Positions 34,101 through 43,573 are shown, numbered from the stretch's first letter. The stretch: 64,000 bases of DNA from Pleionea mediterranea (GCF_003148745.1 NZ_QGGU01000005.1:1-64000), one strand, 5' to 3'. Numbers and translations: made by a program. The notes: generated by a model from the sequence alone, not told the origin.

Positions 34101-36767
34101 TTAGAAGTTGGTGGTAAAACTGATATTAAACTCCGTTCCGGGATTTTCTCGAAGGATGGTTACACCCTCCTGCTCGATTTCCTTTTCTTCATCCAGAATA
34201 TTTTTCAAACGAACTTTTACCGTACTGTCGTAAGTAGCGTACCAGGTATACACCATATCCAGTGAGTTAAATGACTTCTCCTCGCCATCGGAAAAACCAT
34301 TAACACCAGGAATAATAATACGTGGACCAAATACGTTATACACCAGAGTCGCCGAGTGATTGTTATCCAACGAATCCCAACCCAGTTGTAAGTTCACCAC
34401 CCATTCGGAGTGACCAATTAATCGACGTTTATTGTTGGTGATAACTTCTGTCACACTTTGTTGGGTATTAAGCGCTTCTGCTAGCTGCTGCTCAAACAAA
34501 CTGTCACCGGCATCATCAAGGCCAATATCCACCTCGGAATCGGAGAAAGTAAAGTTACCGTTAACAAAAAAGTTAGCGTAATCGTCCCCAAGGAACGATA
34601 AGTCTTTTAAGAACTCAACCTCCACTCCGATAAGTTCACCAGACTTTGCATTGGCGGTTAATAGTTGTGGTGCGCCTTCGGTTGCACTGGGCAATTCAAT
34701 TTGCTCAATCGGCTTATCAATATCTTTCAGGAAAAATGCCACCGATAAATTTTCACCTGTTGGCATATACCATTCCCAACGAACATCAAAATTATCGATT
34801 GAAGATGACTCCAATGACGTTGATCCCCTTACCAGAAATTCGGTTAACGGATCGATATAGAATGTCGTTGAAATATCACGAAGATCAGGACGAATGGCAG
34901 TTTGAGAATAATTAAAACGCCATTGGGTTTCATCGTCTACCACATAAGTTGCGGCAAGTGATGCGAATAAATCATCCTCTTCAAAAACCAGATCGGCAAT
35001 TTCTTCGTTTTCTACAGCAAAGAAATTACTGTGCTTTTGAAACGGAATTGAAAGCTGCCTAAAGTCTTCCCAGCGGAAACCGCCAGTAAAACGCCAGTGA
35101 CGCCCCATCTCATAATCCGCCATAACATAAGCCGCATCCAGCAAGGTTGCTGCCGCATATTTATCTCCGTTTGCAGTGGCGTCTTCAAAGTCGATATCAA
35201 AGGCTGCGTCATTAAGGGTTGCGTCAGAAAAAATTTGACCGTAATTCGAACCTTGTAAAAACTGATTGGGTATTGAAAACGTTTCCAGTTCCACTGTAAT
35301 GGCTTCAGCACGACGTTCTTTTGAGTAGAAGTCACCACCGGCTTTTAACGTCATTGCATAATTGCTACCAGAAAAAGGCAGTGACAGATTAAAGCCATAA
35401 CTTTCGCCATCGTCGCGTAATGTTTGCCAGCCATAAACCACATTGGTATCACGAGCGATTTGTTCTTCACGTCGAATGCCCGAACCTGTGTCAATTAAAT
35501 CAACTCGATAAGTTGCCTCAAACCCACCCGGCGCTTCGCGCATGGAACGATTATCACTGTAATACCAGTCAACGCCTAAATTATTGAACTCGTTAAAGGT
35601 GTGCATACCTTTTAGTTGCTGCGAATACAACTCACGTTCTTCATAAAGAATATCAACTTTACGGCGCTCTTCTTCAGGTTCATTGATGGTGTTGGTGGAT
35701 TCAAACTGACGATCACGGATGCGATCTTTGGTATCCCGCAAATAAATATTATTAAACTCAAGTTTATGGTTGTATCCGTACTCAAAACCAAAGTTAATCA
35801 TGGAGCTGACACTGACTTTATGTTCCGTAGAATGACCATCTGCAAATTCATTAATTCGAATATCACCACCGGACTTTGCCAAATTATTAACATTGCGTTC
35901 GTTAGTCACGTACCATTTGTTTTTATAGGCGGTTGTTGCCAAAAATCCAAAACGCGATTCATTACCAACATCAAAACTGTTGCCCAGTGTTAAACCCAAT
36001 CCGTAATTGGGATCCACCGACTGGTAATCGGCATTGATGTTTCGATTAAAACGGCCAAACAATTCGCTGGCTTCATCGGCTGCCAGTCCATCGATACCTT
36101 CACCATTTAAACGACTGCGCAATGCTGCCGGTAATGCACGTGTACCATCATCGGTACCAAATGCATCACGAGAACTGCTGCCCCCCTCGTACCAGGGCGA
36201 AGATGATTTATTGGAATTTAAACCGCCCTCCAGTTTCAGTTTAAATACGCTTTCCTGCGGGATCGACTTGGTTCGAATATTGACATTACCGCCACCAAAA
36301 TGCGCAGGCATATCCGGCGAAAACGATTTTTGTACATTCAGACTCTCAATAATGGATGCAGGAAATAAATCCAGCGGCATAACGGATCGTGTGGGATCCG
36401 GGCTGGGTACATTCATACCGTTTAGCTGCGTGCTGGAATAACGCTCACCCAGTCCGCGCACATAAATAAACTTTCCATCAACCAATGTTAACCCGGTTAC
36501 CCGACGCAGGGCCGATGCAGCGTCACTGTCACCGGTACGGGAAATTTGTTCCGAGCCCATAATATCGGCAACAAAAGCTTGTGCTTTTCGTTCTTCCAAC
36601 ACGGCTTGTGCGGTTCCCTGAAGCCTTGATCCTTCTACAACAACCTCTTCAAGTGCTTCGTTTTTCGCCTGCTCTTGTTCAGCGGCATTAACTGACGCTG
36701 AAACACTGCCGCCTAACAATGCAAGGCAGACAGCTCGATAAATTGCATTTGTTTTATTCACTAACAT
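34101..36767 (-). CDS. TonB-dependent outer-membrane receptor
   Basis: 888 residues. A signal peptide (to about NAAEQ) is followed by a TonB-box-like EALEEVVVEGSR, then a plug domain: DSDAASALRRVTGLTLVDGK, FIYVRGLGERYSSTQLNGM, and PLDLFPASIIESLNVQKSFS. The beta-barrel follows, ending in an aromatic (SFTTNF), as expected for barrel insertion. Plugs of this type with VRGLGERY occur in receptors of carbohydrate or unknown substrates rather than classic siderophore receptors. It lies directly downstream of the giant lipoprotein gene (same strand, a terminator between) and near a full TonB2 operon, so the three loci probably make one uptake machine. The substrate is unknown. Confidence 0.92.
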   Translation of the reverse strand: MLVNKTNAIYRAVCLALLGGSVSASVNAAEQEQAKNEALEEVVVEGSRLQGTAQAVLEERKAQAFVADIMGSEQISRTGDSDAASALRRVTGLTLVDGKFIYVRGLGERYSSTQLNGMNVPSPDPTRSVMPLDLFPASIIESLNVQKSFSPDMPAHFGGGNVNIRTKSIPQESVFKLKLEGGLNSNKSSSPWYEGGSSSRDAFGTDDGTRALPAALRSRLNGEGIDGLAADEASELFGRFNRNINADYQSVDPNYGLGLTLGNSFDVGNESRFGFLATTAYKNKWYVTNERNVNNLAKSGGDIRINEFADGHSTEHKVSVSSMINFGFEYGYNHKLEFNNIYLRDTKDRIRDRQFESTNTINEPEEERRKVDILYEERELYSQQLKGMHTFNEFNNLGVDWYYSDNRSMREAPGGFEATYRVDLIDTGSGIRREEQIARDTNVVYGWQTLRDDGESYGFNLSLPFSGSNYAMTLKAGGDFYSKERRAEAITVELETFSIPNQFLQGSNYGQIFSDATLNDAAFDIDFEDATANGDKYAAATLLDAAYVMADYEMGRHWRFTGGFRWEDFRQLSIPFQKHSNFFAVENEEIADLVFEEDDLFASLAATYVVDDETQWRFNYSQTAIRPDLRDISTTFYIDPLTEFLVRGSTSLESSSIDNFDVRWEWYMPTGENLSVAFFLKDIDKPIEQIELPSATEGAPQLLTANAKSGELIGVEVEFLKDLSFLGDDYANFFVNGNFTFSDSEVDIGLDDAGDSLFEQQLAEALNTQQSVTEVITNNKRRLIGHSEWVVNLQLGWDSLDNNHSATLVYNVFGPRIIIPGVNGFSDGEEKSFNSLDMVYTWYATYDSTVKVRLKNILDEEKEIEQEGVTILRENPGTEFNISFTTNF

Positions 36768-36851
36768 TTAAAACTCCAAACAGTCAGGTTACTTAAGGGA
36801 ATGAGCTTTAATAAGCATCGGCGGAACTCTGACTGGATAACTAAAATCGAT

Positions 36852-36881
36852 AAAGATAAGGCGACGATGCGCCTTATCTTT
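36852..36881 (-). terminator. terminator after the giant lipoprotein gene
   Basis: AAAGATAAGGCG (36852-36863) and CGCCTTATCTTT (36870-36881) form a perfect 12-bp stem with a six-base loop. Its own A/T-rich ends serve both strands. It separates the lipoprotein gene from the receptor gene. Confidence 0.88.
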
Positions 36882-36929
36882 TGTTTGCAACGGATCAACA
36901 ATCGAGTAATCCGTTAATGGCTCGGCGGA

Positions 36930-39900
36930 TTACAGACCTACCGTGACCCAACCTGCAGTCCAATCGTTGTCAGAACCAACCGCGCCAACAAAATCAACGC
37001 TGTCGAACCAGGGATCAATCGCATTCATATCCTGCGCGGCTGCCGGAGTAATGGTGACGTAATTGTTAACCACATCAGCCATGGTGGCTTCTACCGCATT
37101 TCCTGTTTGCGCCAGGAACCAGTCTTCGGTCGATTGGCCGGAGGTGGTAGCAGTCCCTTTAAAGTTTTCACCGTTTTCACAAGCCACAACCGAACTTTGC
37201 ATGATTAAAGTTCCGGCTTCGGCGTTTGCCCGTGTTTCCGGGAAGCTGTCAATTTCAAGACATTCGCCCATACCGGCAGGCCCGGTGATCAGGAAGTTAT
37301 ACAAAGCGCCGTTTGTACCGTGACGCAGTAATACGCCTTCTGAATCGGCGTTTGCCGCACCAATAATGGTGAAGTTCGCCACCAGAGGATCGGTAACCGG
37401 AGCAGTTGCCGGAGCCGACTCACTGTTGTCACCTTCGATACCACGATTGGCAAAGGACGCATCATGTTTGATTAACACGTACTGTGCGCGTCCATTCCAG
37501 CCGAATGCCCAGTCAAAACTGTCATCACCGTTTGCGGTTAATACCAGATGCTTCACATCTACGCTGCCGCCAAAAAATTCAACGCCATCGTCGAGGTTTT
37601 TGTGAACCTGAATGTAATCCACGGTGGTTTCACTGCCCACACCGGCAAACGAAATACCGTTCAGTTCATCGCCCGCTGCCAGTGCTTTACCGGCGTATTT
37701 AACGACCACGTAACGTAGCGTGCCCGAGTTATCTTGCGGGTTGTCACCGCCGTACACACCGGCATTGCCTTCTGCAGCAATACCACAGTTGGCCAGTTCA
37801 CCCGCATCGGCAACGTCATCACCGTTGCCGTCACAAAGATTGACCGGTGCGTTGCCCAGCAATACCAGACCACCCCATTGACCAATATCCGTCGCCTGAC
37901 CGGTCATGTCCTGAATCGAGGTCATGATGACTGGCGCCGAGGCATTACCCAGTGCTTCAATTTTTGATCCGCGACGTACCACCAGAAAATCATCGCCCAC
38001 TTCACCAACAAGGGTTGTACCCGGCTCGATGTATAAGGTCGCGCTGTCGGCGTTATCGTTGCCCACCGCCGTACGGCCTTTAATCACCCAGTGCTTGTCG
38101 TTGGTAAAGACCACGTCATTGGTGATGGTGGTGTCGGCGCTAAAGCGGTACACCGGCTTGTCGGTAATCGCCGGATAATCCGAGGACGCATTAACCGCCA
38201 GTCCCTGCTGCGATGCCGAAGCAACATTGGCAGGAATGCCAGAGTTAACGCCAACCGTCCAACCGTCCATCCAGTTGTCGGAACCGTTAAAAGCACCAAT
38301 AAAGTCTGTTGGTTGGAACCAGCTGTCATCGGCTGACATGTCGTAACCAGCACCCAACAACGGAGAACCCGAGCGAGGCGTAAATCCGTCTGCCAGTAAA
38401 TCAAGCGCTTCGGTGTTGTTGTAGGCGGCGTTACCGGTTTGACCCAGGAACCAGTCTTCGGTGGATAAACCAGAAGTGGTTGCGGTGCCTTTGAAGTTTT
38501 CGCCGTTTTCACAGGCCACAACCGAATGAGTCATGGTTAATGACTGGTTTTCGGCATTGGCTCGCGTTTCAGCAAAGCTGTCCACCTCAAGACACTCACC
38601 CATACCGGCAGGTCCGGTGATCAGGAAGTTTTTCAGAATACCGGCGGTTCCATGACGCAATAACACGCCTTCGGAATCACCACCCGGAGCGTTGTTTCCA
38701 ATAATGGTTACATTGGCCACTTTGGGAGAAGTGAGTGGCGTAGCAGCCGGAGCGGACTCACTGTTATCCGACTCAAAACCGCGATTCGCCAACGTATCGT
38801 TGTGTTGCACGTAAACGTATTGCGCACGACCGGTCCAACCAAATGCCCAGTCAAAACTGTCGTCACCGTTACCGGTTAATACAATGTGCCGAACATTCAC
38901 CGAACCACCAAAGAACTCAACGCCATCGTCAAGATTTTCATGAACCTGAATGTAGTCAACCGTGGTACCGCTGCCCACACCGGCAAACGAAATACCGTTC
39001 AGTTCATCGCCTGCTGCCAATGCTTTACCGGCTTGCTTCACAACAACAAATTTCAAAGTACCCGAGTTATCTTCCGGGTTATCGCCACCGTAAAGACCAG
39101 CATCGCCTTCTGCGGCTATTCCGCAGTTCGCAAGCTCTGTTGCATCGGCAACATCATCACCGTTGCCATCACACAGATTTGACGGAGCATTACCTAACAG
39201 AACCAGACCGCCCCACTGACCAATGCCAGTTTCTTCACCGGTCACATCTTGAATCGATGTCATGATGATTGGCGCAGCAACAGTGCCCACCGCTTCAATT
39301 TTTGAACCACGACGTACCACTAAAAAGTCATCGCCGGTTTCGCCAATAACGGTTGTGCCCTGCTGAATGTATAAAGTGCTGGCATTCGCGTTATCGTTTC
39401 CGACTGCGGTGCGACCATTTAAAATCCAGTAAGCGTTATTGGTTAAGGTGGTGTCTTCGGTAAAGACCACATCGGGCGTTAACCGATACACCGGCTTATC
39501 CGATAACTCAGGAAATTCCGACGAAGCATCGGTCGCCAGGCCTTTCTGAAAAGCGTTTTGAATATTGGCTGGAAATCCGCCTTTAACGCCAACAGCCCAA
39601 CCTTCGGTCCAGTCGTTTTCGCCATCAAATGCACCAATGTAATCGGTTGAATCAAACCAACCATCAATAGCCGATGCATCCACACCGGCACCAATTAATG
39701 GCGAACCCGGCAGTGGCTCATAACCGTTTAAATCAAGATTAAGCGATGCCGAACCATTAAACGCCATGTTGCCGGTTTGATCCAAGAACCAGTCTTCGGT
39801 GGATAAACCAGAAGTGGTTGCGGTGCCTTTAAAGTTTTCGCTGTTGTCACAGGCAACCGCCGAGTGGGTTAAAATTAAATCACCCGCTTCTGCGTTGTCG

Positions 39901-41027
39901 CGAGTTTCTTCGAAACTGTCCACTTCCAGACACTCACCCATACCGGATGGGCCAGTTACCACAATGTTATGCAAACGTCCGGCGGTGCCGTGACGCAATA
40001 AAATACCTTCGGAATCACTTTCAGGAACATTACCCCCAACGATGGTTACATTAGACACCATTGGATTAGAAACCGGAGACGCCAAAGGTGCCGACTCACT
40101 GTTATCGGATTCAAAACCACGATTACCCGCCGTATCGTTGTGTTGAATGTAAACGTGTTGCGCACGACCTTCCCAACCAAATGCCCAGTCAAGACTGTCG
40201 TCGCCATTGGCGGTTAGCACAACGTGTTTAACGTTAACCGTGCCACCAAAAAACTCGATGCCGTCATCAAGATTTTCATGCACCTGTATGTAGTCAACTT
40301 CGGTTGCATCACCAACACCGGCAAAGGTAATGCCGTTTAATTCATCACCAGCGGCCAGTGCGTTACCGGCGTGTTTGACTAAAACGTAATTTAAAACACC
40401 GGAGTTATCGTTAGGATCATCACCGCCGTATAAACCGGCGTCGCCTTCTGCGGCAATACCACAATTCGCCAGCTCGGTTGCATCGGCAACATCGTCGCCA
40501 TTGCCATCACACAGGTTTGATGGTGCGTTGCCTAATAGAACCAGACCGCCCCATTGGCCAATACCGGTTTCATCACCGTTAATATCTTCAAACGATGTAA
40601 AAGTAATCGGCTGGCCTTGTGTGCCGTCGGCATTAATTTGCGAACCGCGACGCACTACCAAAAAGTCATCACCGGTTCGACCAATAACCGTCGTTCCCTG
40701 TTGAATGGTTAAAACACTGGCATCAGCGTTATCGTTTCCAACCGCGGTACGTCCTTGAAGTACCCAAAGTGTATCGTTGGTTAATGTTTGATTGCTGGTG
40801 AAAGTGTAATCCTGATCAATTTCACAAACTTTATTAAATGAACCAATTGCCGCAATGTCGGTTGCAAAATCAGGACACTGTTGCGTGCCACCGTTATCGC
40901 CACCATTGCCATTACCAGGATCGGTAACAACTTCATCACCCTCAACTATTTCAATATCACCAGAACAGCCGGCAAGTATTAATGCACTTGCTACGGCACT
41001 GGCGGTTAGTAATTTTTTAAAAGTCAT
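36930..41027 (-). CDS. giant surface lipoprotein with three tandem beta-helix-type repeats
   Basis: 1365 residues. The signal peptide ends in a lipobox (SALILAGC), followed by an acidic, Gly/Asn/Asp-rich linker. Three repeats of exactly 446 residues (1338 bp) follow. Each contains GRTAVGNDNA, GDDFLVVRRGS, IGQWGGLVLLGNAP, the near-invariant NLCDGNGDDVAD and ANCGIAAEG, an asymmetric NSESAP, ECLEVDSF and ENFKGTATTSG. The short strand-turn pattern suggests a right-handed parallel beta-helix; DGNGDD may bind calcium. Similar sequences occur as surface proteins in Bacteroidetes and gammaproteobacteria. The frame is open to 41087, but the ATG at 41027 has GGAG seven bases upstream. It neighbours a TonB-dependent receptor gene, suggesting a surface partner that captures substrate. 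The ligand is unknown. Confidence 0.85.
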   Translation of the reverse strand: MTFKKLLTASAVASALILAGCSGDIEIVEGDEVVTDPGNGNGGDNGGTQQCPDFATDIAAIGSFNKVCEIDQDYTFTSNQTLTNDTLWVLQGRTAVGNDNADASVLTIQQGTTVIGRTGDDFLVVRRGSQINADGTQGQPITFTSFEDINGDETGIGQWGGLVLLGNAPSNLCDGNGDDVADATELANCGIAAEGDAGLYGGDDPNDNSGVLNYVLVKHAGNALAAGDELNGITFAGVGDATEVDYIQVHENLDDGIEFFGGTVNVKHVVLTANGDDSLDWAFGWEGRAQHVYIQHNDTAGNRGFESDNSESAPLASPVSNPMVSNVTIVGGNVPESDSEGILLRHGTAGRLHNIVVTGPSGMGECLEVDSFEETRDNAEAGDLILTHSAVACDNSENFKGTATTSGLSTEDWFLDQTGNMAFNGSASLNLDLNGYEPLPGSPLIGAGVDASAIDGWFDSTDYIGAFDGENDWTEGWAVGVKGGFPANIQNAFQKGLATDASSEFPELSDKPVYRLTPDVVFTEDTTLTNNAYWILNGRTAVGNDNANASTLYIQQGTTVIGETGDDFLVVRRGSKIEAVGTVAAPIIMTSIQDVTGEETGIGQWGGLVLLGNAPSNLCDGNGDDVADATELANCGIAAEGDAGLYGGDNPEDNSGTLKFVVVKQAGKALAAGDELNGISFAGVGSGTTVDYIQVHENLDDGVEFFGGSVNVRHIVLTGNGDDSFDWAFGWTGRAQYVYVQHNDTLANRGFESDNSESAPAATPLTSPKVANVTIIGNNAPGGDSEGVLLRHGTAGILKNFLITGPAGMGECLEVDSFAETRANAENQSLTMTHSVVACENGENFKGTATTSGLSTEDWFLGQTGNAAYNNTEALDLLADGFTPRSGSPLLGAGYDMSADDSWFQPTDFIGAFNGSDNWMDGWTVGVNSGIPANVASASQQGLAVNASSDYPAITDKPVYRFSADTTITNDVVFTNDKHWVIKGRTAVGNDNADSATLYIEPGTTLVGEVGDDFLVVRRGSKIEALGNASAPVIMTSIQDMTGQATDIGQWGGLVLLGNAPVNLCDGNGDDVADAGELANCGIAAEGNAGVYGGDNPQDNSGTLRYVVVKYAGKALAAGDELNGISFAGVGSETTVDYIQVHKNLDDGVEFFGGSVDVKHLVLTANGDDSFDWAFGWNGRAQYVLIKHDASFANRGIEGDNSESAPATAPVTDPLVANFTIIGAANADSEGVLLRHGTNGALYNFLITGPAGMGECLEIDSFPETRANAEAGTLIMQSSVVACENGENFKGTATTSGQSTEDWFLAQTGNAVEATMADVVNNYVTITPAAAQDMNAIDPWFDSVDFVGAVGSDNDWTAGWVTVGL

Positions 41028-41101
41028 TGTTTTCTCCGCGTGGAACTGAACTGTCTTTAAATAAGCAGCTTCGCAGAGTAGAGACATAAGGTTTCAACTA
41101 T

Positions 41102-41121
41102 ATGACAATTGGAGATGTCAT
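41102..41121. promoter_or_regulatory. ATGACA/TGTCAT palindrome upstream of the lipoprotein gene
   Basis: ATGACA (41102-41107) and TGTCAT (41116-41121) lie 75 bases upstream of the lipoprotein ATG. The same half-sites occur in front of the TonB operon (33639, 33925). Another TGTCAT is at about 41149. It is a candidate shared operator. Confidence 0.5.
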
Positions 41122-41400
41122 ATTTAATTCATTGAACTACCGCAAAAATGTCATGGCTTTGACTTTTATTTGTCACAAATGTGAGGCAGGACTCATAAAC
41201 AGAGTTCTTTTAAAAACCTTTCCCAAATATCTGTTTCAAACAATTTACTCATCAATAAAATCACTCAATAAACAAAGACCAATGATCTTTAACAGTGAAT
41301 GTTGGCACAAAGATCGCATAAAGCTTATCAAGTAAAACAAACACAAAATGAAAGTTTTGAATTAGTTTATGAGAACAAAGTTGGTAAAACCAAGAGATTA

Positions 41401-41523
41401 CGTTATTAACTCGTTGCGTTATTAATTCGTTCACTTTGTAGTTTCGAATTATATAACTTGGTTCACAAGCTTGAACCAAACATTTAAACCATAACCTTTT
41501 AATCATATGCTTTTAATCATAAC
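41401..41523. promoter_or_regulatory. repeat-rich region upstream of the DUF1328 gene
   Basis: The 41028-41539 gap holds no convincing gene. It contains a 16-bp tandem repeat (CGTTATTAACTCGTTG at 41401 and a near copy at 41417). A perfect dyad follows: TTGGTTCA-N6-TGAACCAA (41458-41479). A 14-bp tandem repeat comes next (CTTTTAATCATATG at 41496 and CTTTTAATCATAAC at 41510). The dyad is a plausible operator; a related TTGGT-AAA-ACCAA lies near 41381-41393. Confidence 0.5.
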
Positions 41524-41539
41524 CACAGGAGACAAACCT

Positions 41540-41716
41540 ATGTTACGCTGGTCTATAGCCTTCTTTATTATTGCTTTAGTTGCAGGTTTACTCGGATTTG
41601 GCGGTATTGCGGGTGCGGCAATCGACATTGCAAAGATATTATTTTTCATATTTGCCGTATTATTTGTTATCGCGTTGGTCGCCCATGTAGTACGAGGGAA
41701 AAAACCACCCGTTTAA
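41540..41716 (+). CDS. DUF1328 (YtjA/UPF0391) small membrane protein
   Basis: 58 residues with two membrane helices and the DUF1328 pattern [27 protein letters not shown] and AKILFFIF. It is a stress-associated inner-membrane protein in many proteobacteria; the function is unknown. The frame opens at 41507, but the ATG at 41540 has AGGAG eight bases upstream and matches the family start. Confidence 0.9.
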   Translation: MLRWSIAFFIIALVAGLLGFGGIAGAAIDIAKILFFIFAVLFVIALVAHVVRGKKPPV

Positions 41717-41815
41717 TAACTGCGTATAGATATGTAGAAATAAATTAGTATGAACAGGCGTATTGGCATTAGCAATCGGTTGATAATAACCAAACCCTGC
41801 TATAAGCAACCTGTT

Positions 41816-41838
41816 CATATGAGCAACTGGCTCATATG
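41816..41838. promoter_or_regulatory. 9-bp inverted repeat upstream of the small lipoprotein gene
   Basis: CATATGAGC (41816-41824) and GCTCATATG (41830-41838) form a perfect dyad 87 bases before the next ATG. It could be an operator or a weak hairpin after the DUF1328 gene. Confidence 0.5.
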
Positions 41839-41924
41839 TTTATAAATTAAAGAGTATAAAAGTTATCTATTATTAAAATGTCATTTATTACTTTAAACCA
41901 AAAAAACATAAACAGGAGAACACT

Positions 41925-42110
41925 ATGAAATACTTAACAGCGTTATTAATCGCCGCGACCTTTGCATTAGCCGGTTGTGATCAAGACGATGGCCCAGCAG
42001 AAGAAGCTGGTGAAAAAATTGACGAAGTCGCCACAGACGTTGAAAACAAAGTGGAAGATGCCTGTGAAGAACTGAAAGAAAAGGCCGATGCAAAAGATCA
42101 AGATTGCTAA
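41925..42110 (+). CDS. small acidic lipoprotein (entericidin-like)
   Basis: 61 residues. The signal peptide ends in a lipobox (FALAGC, Cys18), followed by a highly charged helical mature part (EKIDEVATDVENKVEDACEE) and a C-terminal cysteine. It resembles small entericidin/YtjA-associated lipoproteins. AGGAG precedes the ATG. It follows the DUF1328 gene and is probably part of the same envelope-stress set. Confidence 0.75.
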   Translation: MKYLTALLIAATFALAGCDQDDGPAEEAGEKIDEVATDVENKVEDACEELKEKADAKDQDC

Positions 42111-42158
42111 TCGGCTTAATTTTCTCGATTAACCCTTCGGTTAACGGGTAAAGAAAAT

Positions 42159-42210
42159 AAAAAAGCGCAATGGGTTTATTGTTAATAACTTAACCCTTGC
42201 GCTTTTTTTT
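42159..42210. terminator. bidirectional terminator between the lipoprotein and the sigma-54 activator
   Basis: AAAAAAGCGCAA pairs with TTGCGCTTTTTT, extended by GGGTT/AACCC, at 42159-42210. Both convergent genes end here. A smaller hairpin, TTAACC-CTTC-GGTTAA, lies just before it. Confidence 0.9.
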
Positions 42211-42229
42211 ATTACGAGCAATCGAACAG

Positions 42230-43573
42230 CTACTCGTTCTTACTGTATCGCTCCAACTTGTTATAAAGCGTTTTAATACTTACACCCAATTCATCCGCCG
42301 TTGCCGACTTATTACCTTCGTTTTTATCGAGAGTTTTTAAAATGGCCCGTCGCTCCACTTCTTCAAGAGAAATACCCGCGGGCACTGTCTCATGTCGCTG
42401 GGTGCGTAATTGTGTGTCATTATCCAAAATTATCAGATCCGCAGTGATCACATCATTCGCCAAAATATAAGCGCGTTCAATGGCGTGTTTTAATTCGCGA
42501 ACGTTACCGGGCCAGCTGTGCTGAGATATTTTTTGTAATGCATCGGAGCTGATTTCTTTATTGCTTTTATCTTGCGCATTACGATAGGCCAGAAAATGTT
42601 TTGCCAGGCCAACAATATCATCACCACGTTCACGCAGCGGTGGCACATTAAGGGGAAAGTGCGCCAAACGGAAAAAAAGGTCTTCACGAAACAGCTCCTG
42701 CTTAATGGCGTCTTGCGGATCGCGGTTGGTTGCCGAGATAATTCGAACATTGGCTTTTTTCACCTGCTCGGAACCCACCGGACGAAATTCGCCCGACTCC
42801 AACACTCTTAACAGTTTTACTTGTTGATCCAGTGGCATTTCCGTCACTTCGTCCAGAAACAAAGTGCCACCTTCCGCCTGTTCAAACACACCGGCTCTGG
42901 ATTTATTTGCGCCGGTAAATGCGCCTTTGATATGGCCGAATAATTCGCTTTCAATTAACTCGGGGCTTAAGGCACCACAGTTTATGGCGACAAAAGGTTG
43001 TTGCGACAATGGACTCATTAAATGCACCGAGCGAGCAACCAACTCTTTTCCAGCACCGCTTTCACCCGCCACAAACACATTCATTTCGGCATCGGAAGCC
43101 TTTTTAATCATGCGGTATAAGGTGCGCATTGGTGACGATGATCCTACCAATAAGCCAAATTGATCCAGCTCACTGGTGGTTACCTGTTCCGATAAATTCT
43201 TTGAACTGACAAACTCCTGATGAGAATCGGTTAACAACTCATTGATAAAGGTAATGTCCACCGGCAGTCTTAAATGATAGGTCACTCCATGGTGCATGGC
43301 TTCGTCAATATATTTATTGGGCTCACCATTACTGATAAAAATCACATCCACTTTTGACATAACTTTATTGGCGGTTAAGGCCATTAGTTGTTCGTGGCTA
43401 AAGTTATCGGCTTGAACAATCGCCACGTCGACCCGAGATTCCAACAAATAATCGGTCCAGGACTCCTGAGCGCTAAGCTGGATTACGTTAAACAGTCGAG
43501 CGGCTTCGGAGTGAATAAGCTGTGGCTCCAAAGTTTTGTCCAATAGATAAACCAGTAAATTAGGTTGTGTCAT
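42230..43573 (-). CDS. sigma-54-dependent activator with degenerate receiver domain
   Basis: 447 residues in the NtrC layout. Residues 1-120 have a receiver-like fold, but the usual phospho-acceptor position in VDVAIVQADN is a glutamine. The AAA+ domain has Walker A GESGAGKE (170-177), the sigma-54 loop GAFTGA (217-222) and Walker B LFLDE (238-242). The C-terminal Fis-type helix-turn-helix has SATADELGVSIKTLYNKLER. It should activate sigma-54 promoters in response to something other than phosphorylation. Two sigma-54-like promoters with the same CTGGCACAG core (43761, 45115) lie next to it, upstream of genes on the other strand, which makes those genes likely targets. Confidence 0.9.
   Translation of the reverse strand: MTQPNLLVYLLDKTLEPQLIHSEAARLFNVIQLSAQESWTDYLLESRVDVAIVQADNFSHEQLMALTANKVMSKVDVIFISNGEPNKYIDEAMHHGVTYHLRLPVDITFINELLTDSHQEFVSSKNLSEQVTTSELDQFGLLVGSSSPMRTLYRMIKKASDAEMNVFVAGESGAGKELVARSVHLMSPLSQQPFVAINCGALSPELIESELFGHIKGAFTGANKSRAGVFEQAEGGTLFLDEVTEMPLDQQVKLLRVLESGEFRPVGSEQVKKANVRIISATNRDPQDAIKQELFREDLFFRLAHFPLNVPPLRERGDDIVGLAKHFLAYRNAQDKSNKEISSDALQKISQHSWPGNVRELKHAIERAYILANDVITADLIILDNDTQLRTQRHETVPAGISLEEVERRAILKTLDKNEGNKSATADELGVSIKTLYNKLERYSKNE

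Noticed and set aside
36930-41027. Open frames of 60-145 codons opposite the giant lipoprotein
   Set aside because: They recur at the same place in each 1338-bp repeat, as expected for shadows of a repetitive gene.
41028-41120. Pho box upstream of the lipoprotein gene
   Set aside because: TTGTCATATAGTTGAAAC on the minus strand has one good half-site, but the second half is weak. Kept only as a remark on the palindromes.
41102-41506. Open frames on both strands upstream of the DUF1328 gene
   Set aside because: No ribosome-binding site, no protein-like composition, and they cross tandem repeats and a dyad.
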